Of a stretch of DNA of 64,000 bases, positions 56,601 through 62,352 are shown in pieces. The stretch spans positions 62,001 to 126,000 of the forward strand of contig NZ_JANBVS010000005.1 in assembly GCF_024586915.1 (NCBI RefSeq), given 5' to 3'. Made by a program: the position numbers and the translations under genes. Each line of letters opens with the position of its first letter. Position 1 is the first letter of the stretch. The notes beneath the pieces are model-generated. The model saw only the letters and a list, made by a program, of their open reading frames with translations. It was not told where the DNA came from and searched no databases. Source of the DNA: Bradyrhizobium sp. SRS-191. GTDB taxonomy: Bacteria > Pseudomonadota > Alphaproteobacteria > Rhizobiales > Xanthobacteraceae.

Positions 56601-58869
56601 CCCAGCGGATGCCGAGCGTGTCGGTCACCGTCAGGTGTTCGCCATCGGCGTCGCTGCCGCCCTTGTAGCTGTCGCCGGCGTTGCCGAGGCCGTCCTCGTC
56701 GACCACCGAATAGCTCGGCTTCTCGCCGAAAACAGGCGCGTCGTCGTTGACCTTCACCGTGAAGGTGTCGGTGATCTGGTCGCCGTCGGAATCTGTGGCG
56801 ACGAAGCCCAGATTGAGCGTGATGTCATCCTCGGCGCCGTGCACCGGATGATCGAGATTGCCCGACAGCGTGAAGGTGTAGGAGCCGCGGTCCACGTCGG
56901 ACAGCGACACCGTGAACACCGCCGCGCCCGAAAGGCCTTCGCTGCCCTCGACGTTCAGCGGCTTGCCGTCGGCGCCGACATAGGTTTCGTGCTCGGCGTC
57001 GTAGCGATAGGCGGTCAGCACAGTGCCGTTGGAGGACAGCTCGTAGCGCAGCGCGAAGCCGTCGGAGGTGAGATTCTGCGCCTCGAGGGTCGACACCACG
57101 TCGGCCGAGAAGGTGACGGCGCGGTCGCCATTGACCGGCGCACCGTTGATGCCGCCATCGACGTTGATGTTCGCATCGTCGGAGCCCCAGCGGATGCCGA
57201 GCGTCTCGGTGACCGTGAGGTCCTCGCCATCGGCGTCGCCGCCGCTGCCGGCCTTCATGACCACAGGCTTGACGCTCTCGCCCTCGGAGCCGCCCTCGTC
57301 GCCGCCCGGATGGTAGCTGTCGCCGGGATTGCCGAGGCCGTCCTCATCGACCACCGAGTAGCTCGGCCTCTCGCCGAAGCTCGGACCGTCGTCGCCGATG
57401 TTCACCGTGAAGGCGCTATTGACCGGGTCGCCGTCGGCATCGGTCGCCACGACATTGAAGGTCAGCGGCTGCGACGCGCCATGGACGCCGTTGTGGTCGA
57501 TATTGTCGGACAGCGTGAAGGTGTAGCTGCCGGATCCCGTGTCGGACAGCGTGACCGTGAAGATGGTGCGCACGCTATCGCCGCTGCCGGCGGTGGCGAT
57601 GATCTCAGTGCCGCTCGCCGAGACGCTGTACGAGATGGTCTCACCGTTGGAAGTCAGCCCGAGCGCCTGCAGCGTCGCGATGTCCGAGGACGCGAACACC
57701 AGCGAGCGGTCGCCGTCCACCACAGTGCCGTTCGAGCCGCCGTCGACCTTGCTGTTGCCGTTGTCGGCGCCCCAGGAGATGCCGAGATCCACCGTCTCGG
57801 TGGTCTGCACGAAGCCCCCCTCGCCGTTGGTCTGCTCGGCAAGGCTGGGCGTCTCGACCGTCGCCGCGACTGGCGAATCGTCGTTGACGCCGATCACGAT
57901 TGTTACCGGCGCGGTGTCGCCGCTGCCATCGATCGCGATGACATTGACGGTGAGGTTCAGCGTGTCCTCGGTGCCGAACACCGGATGGTCGAGCGGACGC
58001 AGCAAGGTGACCGTGTAGGTCCCCTCGATCGTCGAATTCGCGTCGAGCGTGATGGTGAAGACCTGGTTGGCTGCGATCGACGGATCAACGCCGATGTAGC
58101 CGATCAGCTCGGGCTGGCCGTTGATCGTGGTGATCGCGAAATGCACCTCCTCGCCGCCCGACGTCAGGCCTGCGAGACCGGGCTGCGAGGCCGCGAACGC
58201 AAAGGCGCGGCCGATCACGTCGGTGCCGAAATCGACGTTCAAGGAGCCGGTGAAGCTCGTCGCCACACCGCCGACGTCGCCGGGGCCGCCGGGCCGCCCC
58301 TCGGACAGGCCGTCCTCGTTGAGGAGCACGGGCTGGACGCCACCGGGGATCGGCGTGGAGTTCGGCGTGGTCGGAGCCTGGCCGAAATTGCTCCCGAGCG
58401 ATTCGCCGGCCAGCAGCGCCAGCGGCGTACCGCCGGTCAGCGGATCGATCGTGAAGCCGCCAAAATTTGCGCCCGCGGGCACGCCAGGCGCACCCGGCGT
58501 TCCGGCCGCCGGCAGCACCGACTGATCGGTCGTGACCGGAAACAGCTCGGCGAACTGATCGCCATTGATGATGCGGTCGGGACCGACTTCGAAGCTGACG
58601 TCCTTGAGCGGCGCGCCGTTGTTGTCGAACACCGGGTCGATCGACACCGTCGACTGATTGTCGAACAGGATGATCAGGCGATTGCCGATCTTGACGAAGG
58701 TCAGCTTCTCGCTGGCGATGTCGCTGAAATCGATCTGGTTCTGACCATCGAGATGAACCGTGACAGCCTGGCTGCCCTGCGGCTTCTCGATCTTCACATG
58801 CTTGGCAGAGACGCTGGATGGCTGCGAGGACGTGCCGGTCAACTGGGCCAGCAGGACAGGAGCATTCAT
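44647..58869 (-). CDS. Giant LapA-like RTX adhesin with T1SS-143 repeats (4740 aa)
   Basis: Type I-secreted surface adhesin. Order: N-terminal retention-type module (about 1-119); LPAAGTPGAPG linker with P120-A-A-G123, the site class cut by LapG; about 16 T1SS-143-type repeats (about 180-2870), each ending in a xxDSDGDxxxxxFxVxVNDDxP motif and often starting VDEDGLGNxGDSY; an internal RTX block (about 3045-3080, GGAGNDVIKGGGGDD); cadherin/VCBS-like domains (about 3290-4250), including a lectin-like segment (NGTFSLYNGSW, about 3860-3990); C-terminal RTX calcium-binding repeats (about 4340-4630) and a T1SS signal (ILDFQTGTSGDVIDLSALL, ending TQTQVHV). ATG 58869 has GGAG 11 bases upstream; an earlier TTG at 58878 is too close to it. 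Secreted by the exporter at 61017-64000. Confidence 0.92.
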   Translation of the reverse strand: MNAPVLLAQLTGTSSQPSSVSAKHVKIEKPQGSQAVTVHLDGQNQIDFSDIASEKLTFVKIGNRLIILFDNQSTVSIDPVFDNNGAPLKDVSFEVGPDRIINGDQFAELFPVTTDQSVLPAAGTPGAPGVPAGANFGGFTIDPLTGGTPLALLAGESLGSNFGQAPTTPNSTPIPGGVQPVLLNEDGLSEGRPGGPGDVGGVATSFTGSLNVDFGTDVIGRAFAFAASQPGLAGLTSGGEEVHFAITTINGQPELIGYIGVDPSIAANQVFTITLDANSTIEGTYTVTLLRPLDHPVFGTEDTLNLTVNVIAIDGSGDTAPVTIVIGVNDDSPVAATVETPSLAEQTNGEGGFVQTTETVDLGISWGADNGNSKVDGGSNGTVVDGDRSLVFASSDIATLQALGLTSNGETISYSVSASGTEIIATAGSGDSVRTIFTVTLSDTGSGSYTFTLSDNIDHNGVHGASQPLTFNVVATDADGDPVNSAFTVNIGDDGPSFGERPSYSVVDEDGLGNPGDSYHPGGDEGGSEGESVKPVVMKAGSGGDADGEDLTVTETLGIRWGSDDANINVDGGINGAPVNGDRAVTFSADVVSTLEAQNLTSDGFALRYELSSNGTVLTAYRYDAEHETYVGADGKPLNVEGSEGLSGAAVFTVSLSDVDRGSYTFTLSGNLDHPVHGAEDDITLNLGFVATDSDGDQITDTFTVKVNDDAPVFGEKPSYSVVDEDGLGNAGDSYKGGSDADGEHLTVTDTLGIRWGADSANSHVDGGITGAPVNGDRAVTFAPDVVATLESQHLTSDGFALRYELSADGTTLTAYRADAVSEDSEGGSGTLVFTVSLSDPGYGSYTFTLSANLDHPVHGAEDNLTLNLGFVAIDSDGDAITDTFTVKINDDAPVIGAEQSSGQVDEDGLGNVGDSYAESHDAAGADLTVTKTLGILWGADSANSHVDGGIDGSPVNGDRAVTFDSMAIPSLAELGLTSNGIALTYAVAENGTLLTAYRYDGEHYIDANGQPTDQANAAVFTVSLSDQNAGSYTFTLIGNLDHPVHGSEDNQALSFSYTATDSDGDAINGSFVVEVNDDAPVIEGKPSHAVVDEDGLGNDGNSYDDGGDVAGADLTVTKTLGILWGADSANSNVDGGINGSPVNGDRAVTFAANVVASLEAQNLTSDGFALHYEVSSNGNVLTAYRYDAANETYIGADGKPTEQAGAAVFTVSLSDKDAGSYTFELTGNLDHPVHGTEDNITLNLGFVATDSDGDAINGSFTVDVNDDAPTFGEPAGVSVVDEDGLGNPGNSYADGKDAPGASLTVTDFLGIQWGADSANSDVDGGINGAPVNGDRAVTFASDVVTTLEAKHLTSNGVGLTYVVSENGTLLSAYRYDAAHETYVDANGKPTDDPASAAVFTVSLSDQGQGAYTFTLIDNIDHPVRNTEDDVTLTLGFVATDSDGDAVTNTFTVKVNDDAPVLNREIPTGVVDEDGLATGIAGGPNDVPGQNTIATGALGISWGADSANNLGNVGITGAAPVTGDRAVTFASDATSTLAAQHLTSNGVALTYAVSDGGTLITAYRFDGQHYIDGNGNWTNSKANAAVFTVKLSDLDSGSYTFTLLDNLDHPVPNTEDNIALTLKYVATDSDGDQVGGSFKVNVNDDSPVAQTGTGKSINEAALNAGGDCGFDGRDDGERHGDDGHGDDGHGGSSDPQVTGALNINWGADNNDSGAADRSVRFTNTSNAAADVHVTNGSDAALSGLTSDGQTVKYAFDHGVLVGYTGSNLAFGQRVFEVSLDDDGSGTYTFKLLGNLDHPAGQGSNVVKLTFDYTATDSDGDSSSNTFTVTVVDDVPTIGHAENETVSESNLPTDLYDVAFPDSPYSTVQTGRLAISWGADDNDSGATNNRSVSFFNTAAPEGLTSNGYAVSYVISADGTTLSAVTTDHRTVFTVTLSDDSDGSYKFALLDNIDHSGAGTDSRTLNFGFKATDSDGDSATSSFSVSITDDVPTIGCPEDETVSEASLPTTSYDTSHPDASNSTVQTGNLDISWGADDNNSGVGHNRSVVFTTSAGATGLTSDGSAISYTVSSDGTLLTAVSADNRTVFTIQLSDSGDGSYKFTLYDNLDHPASGASKDSLPLSFGFKATDSDGDSVTSTFKVNVIDTAPTAAAGDSRTVDEDDLSNGTDSSKESTTVSGDLNISWGSDDNNKTAGGGLGDRSVSFRYSSASANVDAEDSAGRNLNLTSDGQTVKYAFENGVLVGYTGNDLAHGTRVFEVSLSDQNDGSYSFKLLGNIDHPAGSGENIVNLSFSFTATDGDGDTSSNSFTVSVKDDVPVVGTPNGATLTENTTGAAGAEVFETQTASNVALNINWGADDSNSGSANRGIAFDPTIDSGDVVRTAGSGSPALTSNGVTVQFIRVSDTEIWGVANDNGGSLTLNDRKVFHITLSDNGSGSYTFELLDNVDHVGSGQANALSLKLGFTATDADGDPATGNFTVTINDDNGRPAIGAPVAGVVDEDGLSGGNTAAASGDVLGASVSATGSLAISWGADDNNSGSVNRAVTFSGFTNGANASSDAGLLKVNGEQVKYWVVGNTLYGFTGSNPANANTAPAAANQVFKVSLDDSGAGSYNFTLLKHVDHPAGQAENDIKLTLGFTATDADGDSTSSSFVVTINDDSPVATTTVLSAAVYESELPNGTVTVSSGGQHGGDLNGDANGNDSYYTGNLTSLVSFGADKPGTYVVEKTNLAPELLSLTSGGVALTYSIDTANNMLVAKAGSVTIFEFQVDANSGQYSFRLKGALDHVGTGHDNTLTLDLSTAVTAVDSDGDSLALHDQIIVTVNDDSAQSQDVATVAISEAAGDVSTGAVDLKIMYGADGDSSGPSVTFAGVSPVRVYDAGHHPMSGLTSLGFGLSYVLSADSTTLTAYRMSGSNYIGQNGQVTGNAADAAVFTVTLSDAGTGSYNFTLLQPLDHPAPIGTASAADQYLDLNFAFAVQDGDHDIFNNNFTVRVDAAGTVTTTRYDAPNSPVFVNLGDSSATILGETVAAHSVTDRASVTDKVVGIDKLGGVTEAHGSGGDDILVGGSGVDVLYGGAGNDVIKGGGGDDRLFGGAGNDKFLYTVGDGNDVIDGGAESGSAFPNYDVLEITGDGNARNFTIGKTTTGTEINPAANDGGVNATDILVRYDGPNGATIRADEIERVTITGGTASDTLTITDITSTAIAPSTIVFNGGSGNDTLDLTRFAGNTSVVSDGGGDTDTVKFGFQLAEATYTKVFDGQTLIGVQVTHNGVTDTFTNYESFTFTDGTRTLTGIFNTPPAAHDDKVQTTEDSPLSINSLLSLLNNDTDVDNNTLTVTGVGNATHGTVSLTNGNPLFTPDKNFSGVAGFDYTVSDGDGGTATAHVTVDVAPKTDSLTLGSMDLGPASGAEDSAISLKVISAAVTDQDGSESLRVLISGYPAGATFSVGHAGTGADTGKWVIDDQTAIASFDSNPLKVTPPANYNGTFKLSFVVETTDHATLSDGKDHTDVSTVSLQDIDVTVTPVNDPAVITGDATGTIAEEGGIANSQSSPLYGIARGDLNSTDVDGHNDVWQAASSNTANGYGWFDIGTDGKWTYGLYNNNPTIQALKEGQTTLTDSFTVYTEDGTPQTVTIQIIGNNDAPTLQNAISDRSSAEDQPFSFTIPANTFADVDGRFDGSNGPLTLEAVQQDGSALPAWLHFDAATGTFSGTPPANFAGAVNVTVYAGDGEYAASDTFTLTITPVNDGPATVTVSGNAIQGQILTANLGSDPDGAASNVAYHWLRDGAVINGATGSTYTLGANDVGHKISANVTYTDGQGFAENVTSGQTGSVSTPNHAPAFGSGTIAGSVTEDASYAASTGNLIQNGTFSLYNGSWYTLNAWTVGGAQAVTVMGGHTDGGSADFYGASSSISQTISTVVGMTYTVDFYVEANGTPVTSAVNGTTVLTSGTWHAGWTEQTYQFTATSTSTTIKFASAGGALIDDISVQVAGVTPGVEKASGAIAFTDVDGDNQTVSYTTPAGSNYYGTFNATVDNTSHKVNWTFTVNDSDIQSLRASDHIDQTYTVKIDDGHGGSTTQDVTVTVNGVNDAASITGTATGTVKEDGTLAASGKLTVADVDTGENQFQTPASLAGTYGTFTFDAATGAWGYTLNNSASNVQALNDSDVKHDTLTVKSVDGTASQIIDVTINGTNEPGPLAVVDTTSADGRYALSQNTDSPNTISLNAASLFSGGNGPVTYSYALVYSSTGDDSWIHRSGTQFAGDPNNNDAGLYVYKVTATDSSSSVTTYLAFSALDNQAYNLTINSTSSNPNVAGSAPWLSGFSAYDGDAITATVDNLIEANANNGNDVMIGSNGTNGNVFNGGAGDDAIYGLGGNDTLLGGAGNDFIDGGAGNDTIRGGTGNDVMLGGSGNDRFDWAINDGVDVVDGGTGTDTFSIEGTSGQDLLYVTLSNGTITDVNGTKLTNIESVIADLAGSFNDTLTYTTTEAVNVDLAAGTATGFTSLLNVERVTGGSGDDTLVGNSLANTLNGGNGNDIIRGGGGDDTIDGGAGIDLLDFSDATAGISFTLVQGSNPTYIGANLSGVGHDTYKNMEGVIGSAYNDALYGSSGDDVLIGGRGSDQLTGNGGSDTFKWQAGDLTGGGVDAILDFQTGTSGDVIDLSALLANVSGNHADAVRFVDSSNPSHSSLASANGAGVLSNGDLMVQINTGSGWTNVATIKDTGANLTGGDDVIKMILDNSHTQTQVHV
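50280..58330. repeat. Sixteen tandem adhesin repeats of about 500-560 bp
   Basis: Unit starts (the DEDGL or equivalent motif) fall near 58310, 57850, 57350, 56700, 56150, 55590, 55030, 54450, 53900, 53340, 52870, 52390, 51890, 51370, 50870 and 50360. Units 3-7 (about 57350-54900) are nearly identical at protein level, and units 9-13 share a different pattern (WGADDNNSG...NRSV), so expansions occurred in at least two blocks. Confidence 0.8.
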
Positions 58870-59282
58870 GCGCCACAATCTCCAAATGCGGGGCGCCTTG
58901 GTGGCGCTCCCATTTTTCTGCGATTAAACTATTATTAAAGTTTAATTCGGGTCAATATTAGCAAGGTCTCTTAACCGGACTTTAGGGACTTTGGGTAAAT
59001 GCAGTCAAGTGCAGCCGCGTTTACCAAGGTAAACCGGTTAGCAAGAATGCTTTACGACTGGGGGGAATGGGGCGCGCACCCCAAGACTAGATCGACGCTA
59101 GTCTGTATAGACGGCGCGGTGTCGGCTAGTATTCGCAAGATCTATACTTGAGCGCGGCAATACGCGCGTCGCCCGAATGTGGCGGGAAAGCCTCAAAATC
59201 GACGAAATGGAACTCGCCCGCCGCAAATTATTTGCGGCAGGCGCGGGTTATTCTTCTGAAATGCTGAAAAATGCGCGCGAGG
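58870..59282. promoter_or_regulatory. AT-rich upstream region of the adhesin with inverted GGTAAA and TTAAACT repeats
   Basis: The only clearly AT-rich gap in the window, and it lacks a gene. It holds TTAAACT/AGTTTAA (58924-58930 and 58939-58945), a candidate minus-strand promoter (TTGACC then TAATAG or TAGTTT, ending near 58930), GTTTACC-AA-GGTAAAC (59019-59034), another GGTAAA at 58994-58999, and TAACCGG/CCGGTTA (58972-58978 and 59034-59040). The half-sites probably bind a regulator of the adhesin. Confidence 0.45.
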
Positions 59283-59633
59283 TCAGATCCGGCTGACGAC
59301 GCAGGGGATCGGCTGGTCCTTGCGCAGGTACAACAAAGCCTGATCATTGATGCCATCGAGCCACACACCGCGGCCGGCATAACGGTAACCATCGCCCATC
59401 GGGATCAAGCGAACCGGAATCGCGTGACGCGGACTGAGGCGCAGCTCGCCCGTGACGATTTGTCCCGGTGCAAGGACGGGACGGGAGCGCAGCACGTAAG
59501 AGCCGCCGTTGTCGCAGGCGATCGCGAAGGCTGCGCCAGGCAGCATGAGATCATGTGCCTTTGCGCTACCGATGAATCCACCGAGCGCCGACAGGGCCAC
59601 TGCCCCGGAAATCATGAGTTGCTTGATCTTCAC
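59283..59633 (-). CDS. MliC-like exported protein
   Basis: 116 residues. Signal peptide (LMISGAVALSALGGFIGSAKA) then a mature chain of about 87 residues. Two cysteines bracket a beta-barrel pattern: FAIACDNGGSYVLRSR and DQPIPCVVSRI, with GDGYRYAGRGVWLDGINDQALLYL between, resembling the S-G-x-R-Y...W-x-K-G-x-x-A-x-L pattern of membrane-bound C-type lysozyme inhibitors (MliC). GTG start at 59633 with AGGG upstream; an ATG at 59615 is an alternative. It sits between LapG-like protease and adhesin genes on one strand. MliC assignment is by pattern only. Confidence 0.55.
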   Translation of the reverse strand: MKIKQLMISGAVALSALGGFIGSAKAHDLMLPGAAFAIACDNGGSYVLRSRPVLAPGQIVTGELRLSPRHAIPVRLIPMGDGYRYAGRGVWLDGINDQALLYLRKDQPIPCVVSRI

Positions 59634-59715
59634 TGCTATCCCTCTGCTCGCCAGCTTCCCCGCGCGCATTAAGACCGCAAACAGCCTCTTCCACAAGCCG
59701 TCATGTCCGCGCAGC

Positions 59716-60699
59716 TCAGAGCAGAAGCGGCCGATCAAGCTCCCAACTACCACCGGTCTCGGCCTCGGCGGCCGGCGCGAGATCGCTCTCGCTTTCATGG
59801 TGCAGCCGCTCGGCATAGGGCGCGGCAAACAGGCTGACGCCGCGATGATCGATCGCAAACAGCGGCATGAAGGACTGCAGATCGCGGCCTTCCATCAGGG
59901 CGGCCCGACGGTTGTCGAGCACCAGCCACTTGCCGTCGATCCGCACGGCGAGAACCGCGTGGTCCTGCCGCACGGCGAGGTCGCGGACCAGCAACAGCTT
60001 GAGATCGGATTCCGCCGTTCCCGCAGCGAGCAGCACGGCATATTTGGCGATCGCGTAGTCCTCGCAGTCACCGAGCCCGCTGCGCAAGGTCTGCAGCGGT
60101 GAGCTCCAGACGTCCGGCGAGCCGTGCTGCTGATCATCGCTGACATAGCGCACGGCCTGATTGACGCCGCGATTGACGATCTCCGCGCGGACACGGGCGT
60201 CGGTGGCCGCCGCAGCGAGCCGTTTCAACGCCACGAAGCTGCGCTCCGACGGCGAGCAGCGCGCGTCATCGCCGTTGCAGCGTTCGACCGACATCCGCTC
60301 GCTGGCCATTGCGCCTTGGACGCCGCGCCATTTGATCCACAACAGCCCTTCGGGCGCACGGAAGGTCATCAGGCCGAACGGCTCGTCGCTCGGCGCCGCG
60401 ACCGCGGGTCCTTGCGGCGCGTCGCTGCCGATCCCGACGCGCGTCGCCGCGTCGGTCGACGCCACTTCGACCGGTCCAGAAGCCGCGCGGCGCAGGCCGT
60501 CGTGCTTCGCAAGTACAGAATTGATGGTGAAGAAGCGAACGGGCGGCGGCACGGAGAGAGCTGTGTCGGCCGTATCCCGCTGGGCTCTGCGAGCCGACGT
60601 CTCGGCGGACGCGACACCGGCACAGCCGGCCATTACCGAGAAGGCAAGCGCAAGCCCTAGCGCACGCGGGACTCCCCGCGGCCGATCGATCCGCAACAT
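59716..60699 (-). CDS. LapG-like transglutaminase-type cysteine protease (BTLCP)
   Basis: 327 residues. N-terminal signal (LGLALAFSVMAGCAG, possibly a lipobox-like C). The peptidase C93 domain shows the catalytic Cys in LRSGLGDCEDYAIAKY, His in VRQDHAVLAV and Asp in WLVLDNRRAALM, spaced as in LapG. In Pseudomonas fluorescens LapG cuts LapA at an AA pair in the N-terminal retention module when c-di-GMP is low. The adhesin in the same run has a matching PAAG site. The calcium-binding residues cannot be judged here. ATG 60699 is used; a GTG lies three bases upstream. LapD is not in the window. Confidence 0.88.
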   Translation of the reverse strand: MLRIDRPRGVPRALGLALAFSVMAGCAGVASAETSARRAQRDTADTALSVPPPVRFFTINSVLAKHDGLRRAASGPVEVASTDAATRVGIGSDAPQGPAVAAPSDEPFGLMTFRAPEGLLWIKWRGVQGAMASERMSVERCNGDDARCSPSERSFVALKRLAAAATDARVRAEIVNRGVNQAVRYVSDDQQHGSPDVWSSPLQTLRSGLGDCEDYAIAKYAVLLAAGTAESDLKLLLVRDLAVRQDHAVLAVRIDGKWLVLDNRRAALMEGRDLQSFMPLFAIDHRGVSLFAAPYAERLHHESESDLAPAAEAETGGSWELDRPLLL

Positions 60700-61016
60700 C
60701 ACTGACGCCCCGTATGCTCCGGGGCATCGGCCGACATCCCGTGTCGGTCCCTGTCCCGGTCGTTATGGGGATCAGGGATAGAACCGGCGCTGCTTCGGGC
60801 CGGTTAAACGGGGCCGACCAGGGCGGCCATGTTTGCCGATGCGACTAACAGCGCCGCACCAGACCGTATCAAATTGTACCTATTTTTCGGGACGCCCCCG
60901 GCCCACGCGAGCGCAGCAACATGCAATGAAACGCCGCAATCGGTGAGCTCCTGGATACCGCTGCCCGCCTGCCCTGGCGGCCATCGGCCGCCACAGCCGG
61001 CTTGCGAGACGGACGC
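60700..61016. other. Gap between LapG-like and HlyD genes
   Basis: 317 bp with no coding frame. The only structure is a small hairpin CCGACA-tcccg-TGTCGG (60731-60747) without a T run. It may contain the promoter of the LapG-like gene. Confidence 0.5.
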
Positions 61017-62351
61017 TCAGCGCTCGCGCAGCGCCTCGTCGCGCAGCATGCGGGCCGGCTTGACCAGATAGTCCAGCACCGACTTCTTGCCGGTCAGGAT
61101 CTCAACCGTGGCGACCATGCCCGGAATGATCGGAAGCGGCTGCTCGGCGGTGCCGAGATGGTTCTTCTCCGTTCGCACCATCACGCGATAGAACGTCTCG
61201 CCGCGTTCGTTCTTGTCGCCCTTTTCATCCGTGATGGTATCGGCGCTGATGCGCTCGACGCGGCCGTGCAGCGAGCCATACACCGACGAATCATAGGCGC
61301 TGAGCTTGACCACCGCCTCGTGATTGGGACGGATGAAGGCGATGTCCTGCGGCCGGATGCGGCCCTCGACCAGCAGCGTATCGTCGAGCGGCGTGATCTC
61401 CATCAGGCTGGCGCCGGGCGCGACGACCGCACCGATGGTGGTGACGTTGAGGCGATTGACGATGCCGCGCACCGGCGAGCGCAGCTCCGTCCGCCGCACG
61501 CGGTCCTGGGCCGACTTGATATTCTCATCGAGGACGGCGAGATCGGCGCGGGATTTGGCGAGGTCGTCCTCGGCCTGGGCACGGAAGGCGGTCACGATGT
61601 TGAGCCGTCGGGCGCGCGCTTCCTGCACGGCGGCTTCCGTCTTGACGATGCTCGCCTGTACGACCGCGAGCTGGCCGCGCATGTCGGTAGCCTGGCGGTC
61701 GGCGCGCAGCATCTCGATCTCCGGCACGACCTTCTGCTCATAGAGCTTGCGGGTCAGGCCGAGCTCGCGATTGAGCAGGGTCAGCGTCTCCGAGAATCGC
61801 TTTTCGGTCGCCCTGAGCTCGTCGATCTCCTTGCTCTTCTGCTGCTCCTGCTGCTGCACGACGTCGACGTCCTGCGCCAGCTTGCGGGCATGGGCGTCGA
61901 ACACGGCGCGCTCGCTCTGCACGGCGCGCGGAGCGTCCGCGGCGAGGTCGTCGGGAAACACGACCGGGCTGCGGCCTTCGGTTTCCGCCGCGAGCCGGAT
62001 GACACGCGCCGCCATCGCGCCACGGCGCTCGCGAATTTCGCCGAACTGCGAGGCGAAATTGGTGTCCTCGATGCGCGCCAGCGGCTGGTCCTTCTCGACG
62101 ATCGCGCCCTCCTGCACCAGGAGATCGGCGATGATGCCGCCTTCGAGCGACTGCACCACCTGGGTCTGACGCGACGGCACGACCTTGCCGTTGCCGCGCT
62201 TGACCTCGTCGAGCACGGCGAAATGCGCCCAGATGAGGAAGGTGAAGAACAGGCCGAGCGAGGCGAACAGCAGCATCCGCGCCGTCTTCGGCGTGCGCAG
62301 CTCGATGGCCGCGCGGATGTCGTTGGAGAAGGCGAAATCACTGTGCGACAT
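61017..62351 (-). CDS. HlyD-family type I secretion periplasmic adaptor
   Basis: 444 residues. One N-terminal membrane segment (about 26-48, LLFASLGLFFTFLIWAHFAV), lipoyl half-motifs VVPSRQTQVVQSLEGGII and RTELRSPVRGIVNRL, a long coiled coil (about 110-290), and the C-terminal beta domain. Typical of LapC/AprE-type membrane fusion proteins. One base separates its ATG from the exporter stop at 62353, so it is cotranscribed with it. Bridges the inner-membrane exporter to an outer-membrane TolC-type channel, which is not in view. Confidence 0.93.
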   Translation of the reverse strand: MSHSDFAFSNDIRAAIELRTPKTARMLLFASLGLFFTFLIWAHFAVLDEVKRGNGKVVPSRQTQVVQSLEGGIIADLLVQEGAIVEKDQPLARIEDTNFASQFGEIRERRGAMAARVIRLAAETEGRSPVVFPDDLAADAPRAVQSERAVFDAHARKLAQDVDVVQQQEQQKSKEIDELRATEKRFSETLTLLNRELGLTRKLYEQKVVPEIEMLRADRQATDMRGQLAVVQASIVKTEAAVQEARARRLNIVTAFRAQAEDDLAKSRADLAVLDENIKSAQDRVRRTELRSPVRGIVNRLNVTTIGAVVAPGASLMEITPLDDTLLVEGRIRPQDIAFIRPNHEAVVKLSAYDSSVYGSLHGRVERISADTITDEKGDKNERGETFYRVMVRTEKNHLGTAEQPLPIIPGMVATVEILTGKKSVLDYLVKPARMLRDEALRER

Positions 62352-62352
62352 G

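Noticed and set aside
54043..58938. A 1631-codon open frame on the plus strand, opposite the adhesin
   Set aside because: It is an antisense shadow of the repetitive, GC-rich adhesin: it has no start context, repeats the adhesin periodicity and lacks any recognisable domain.
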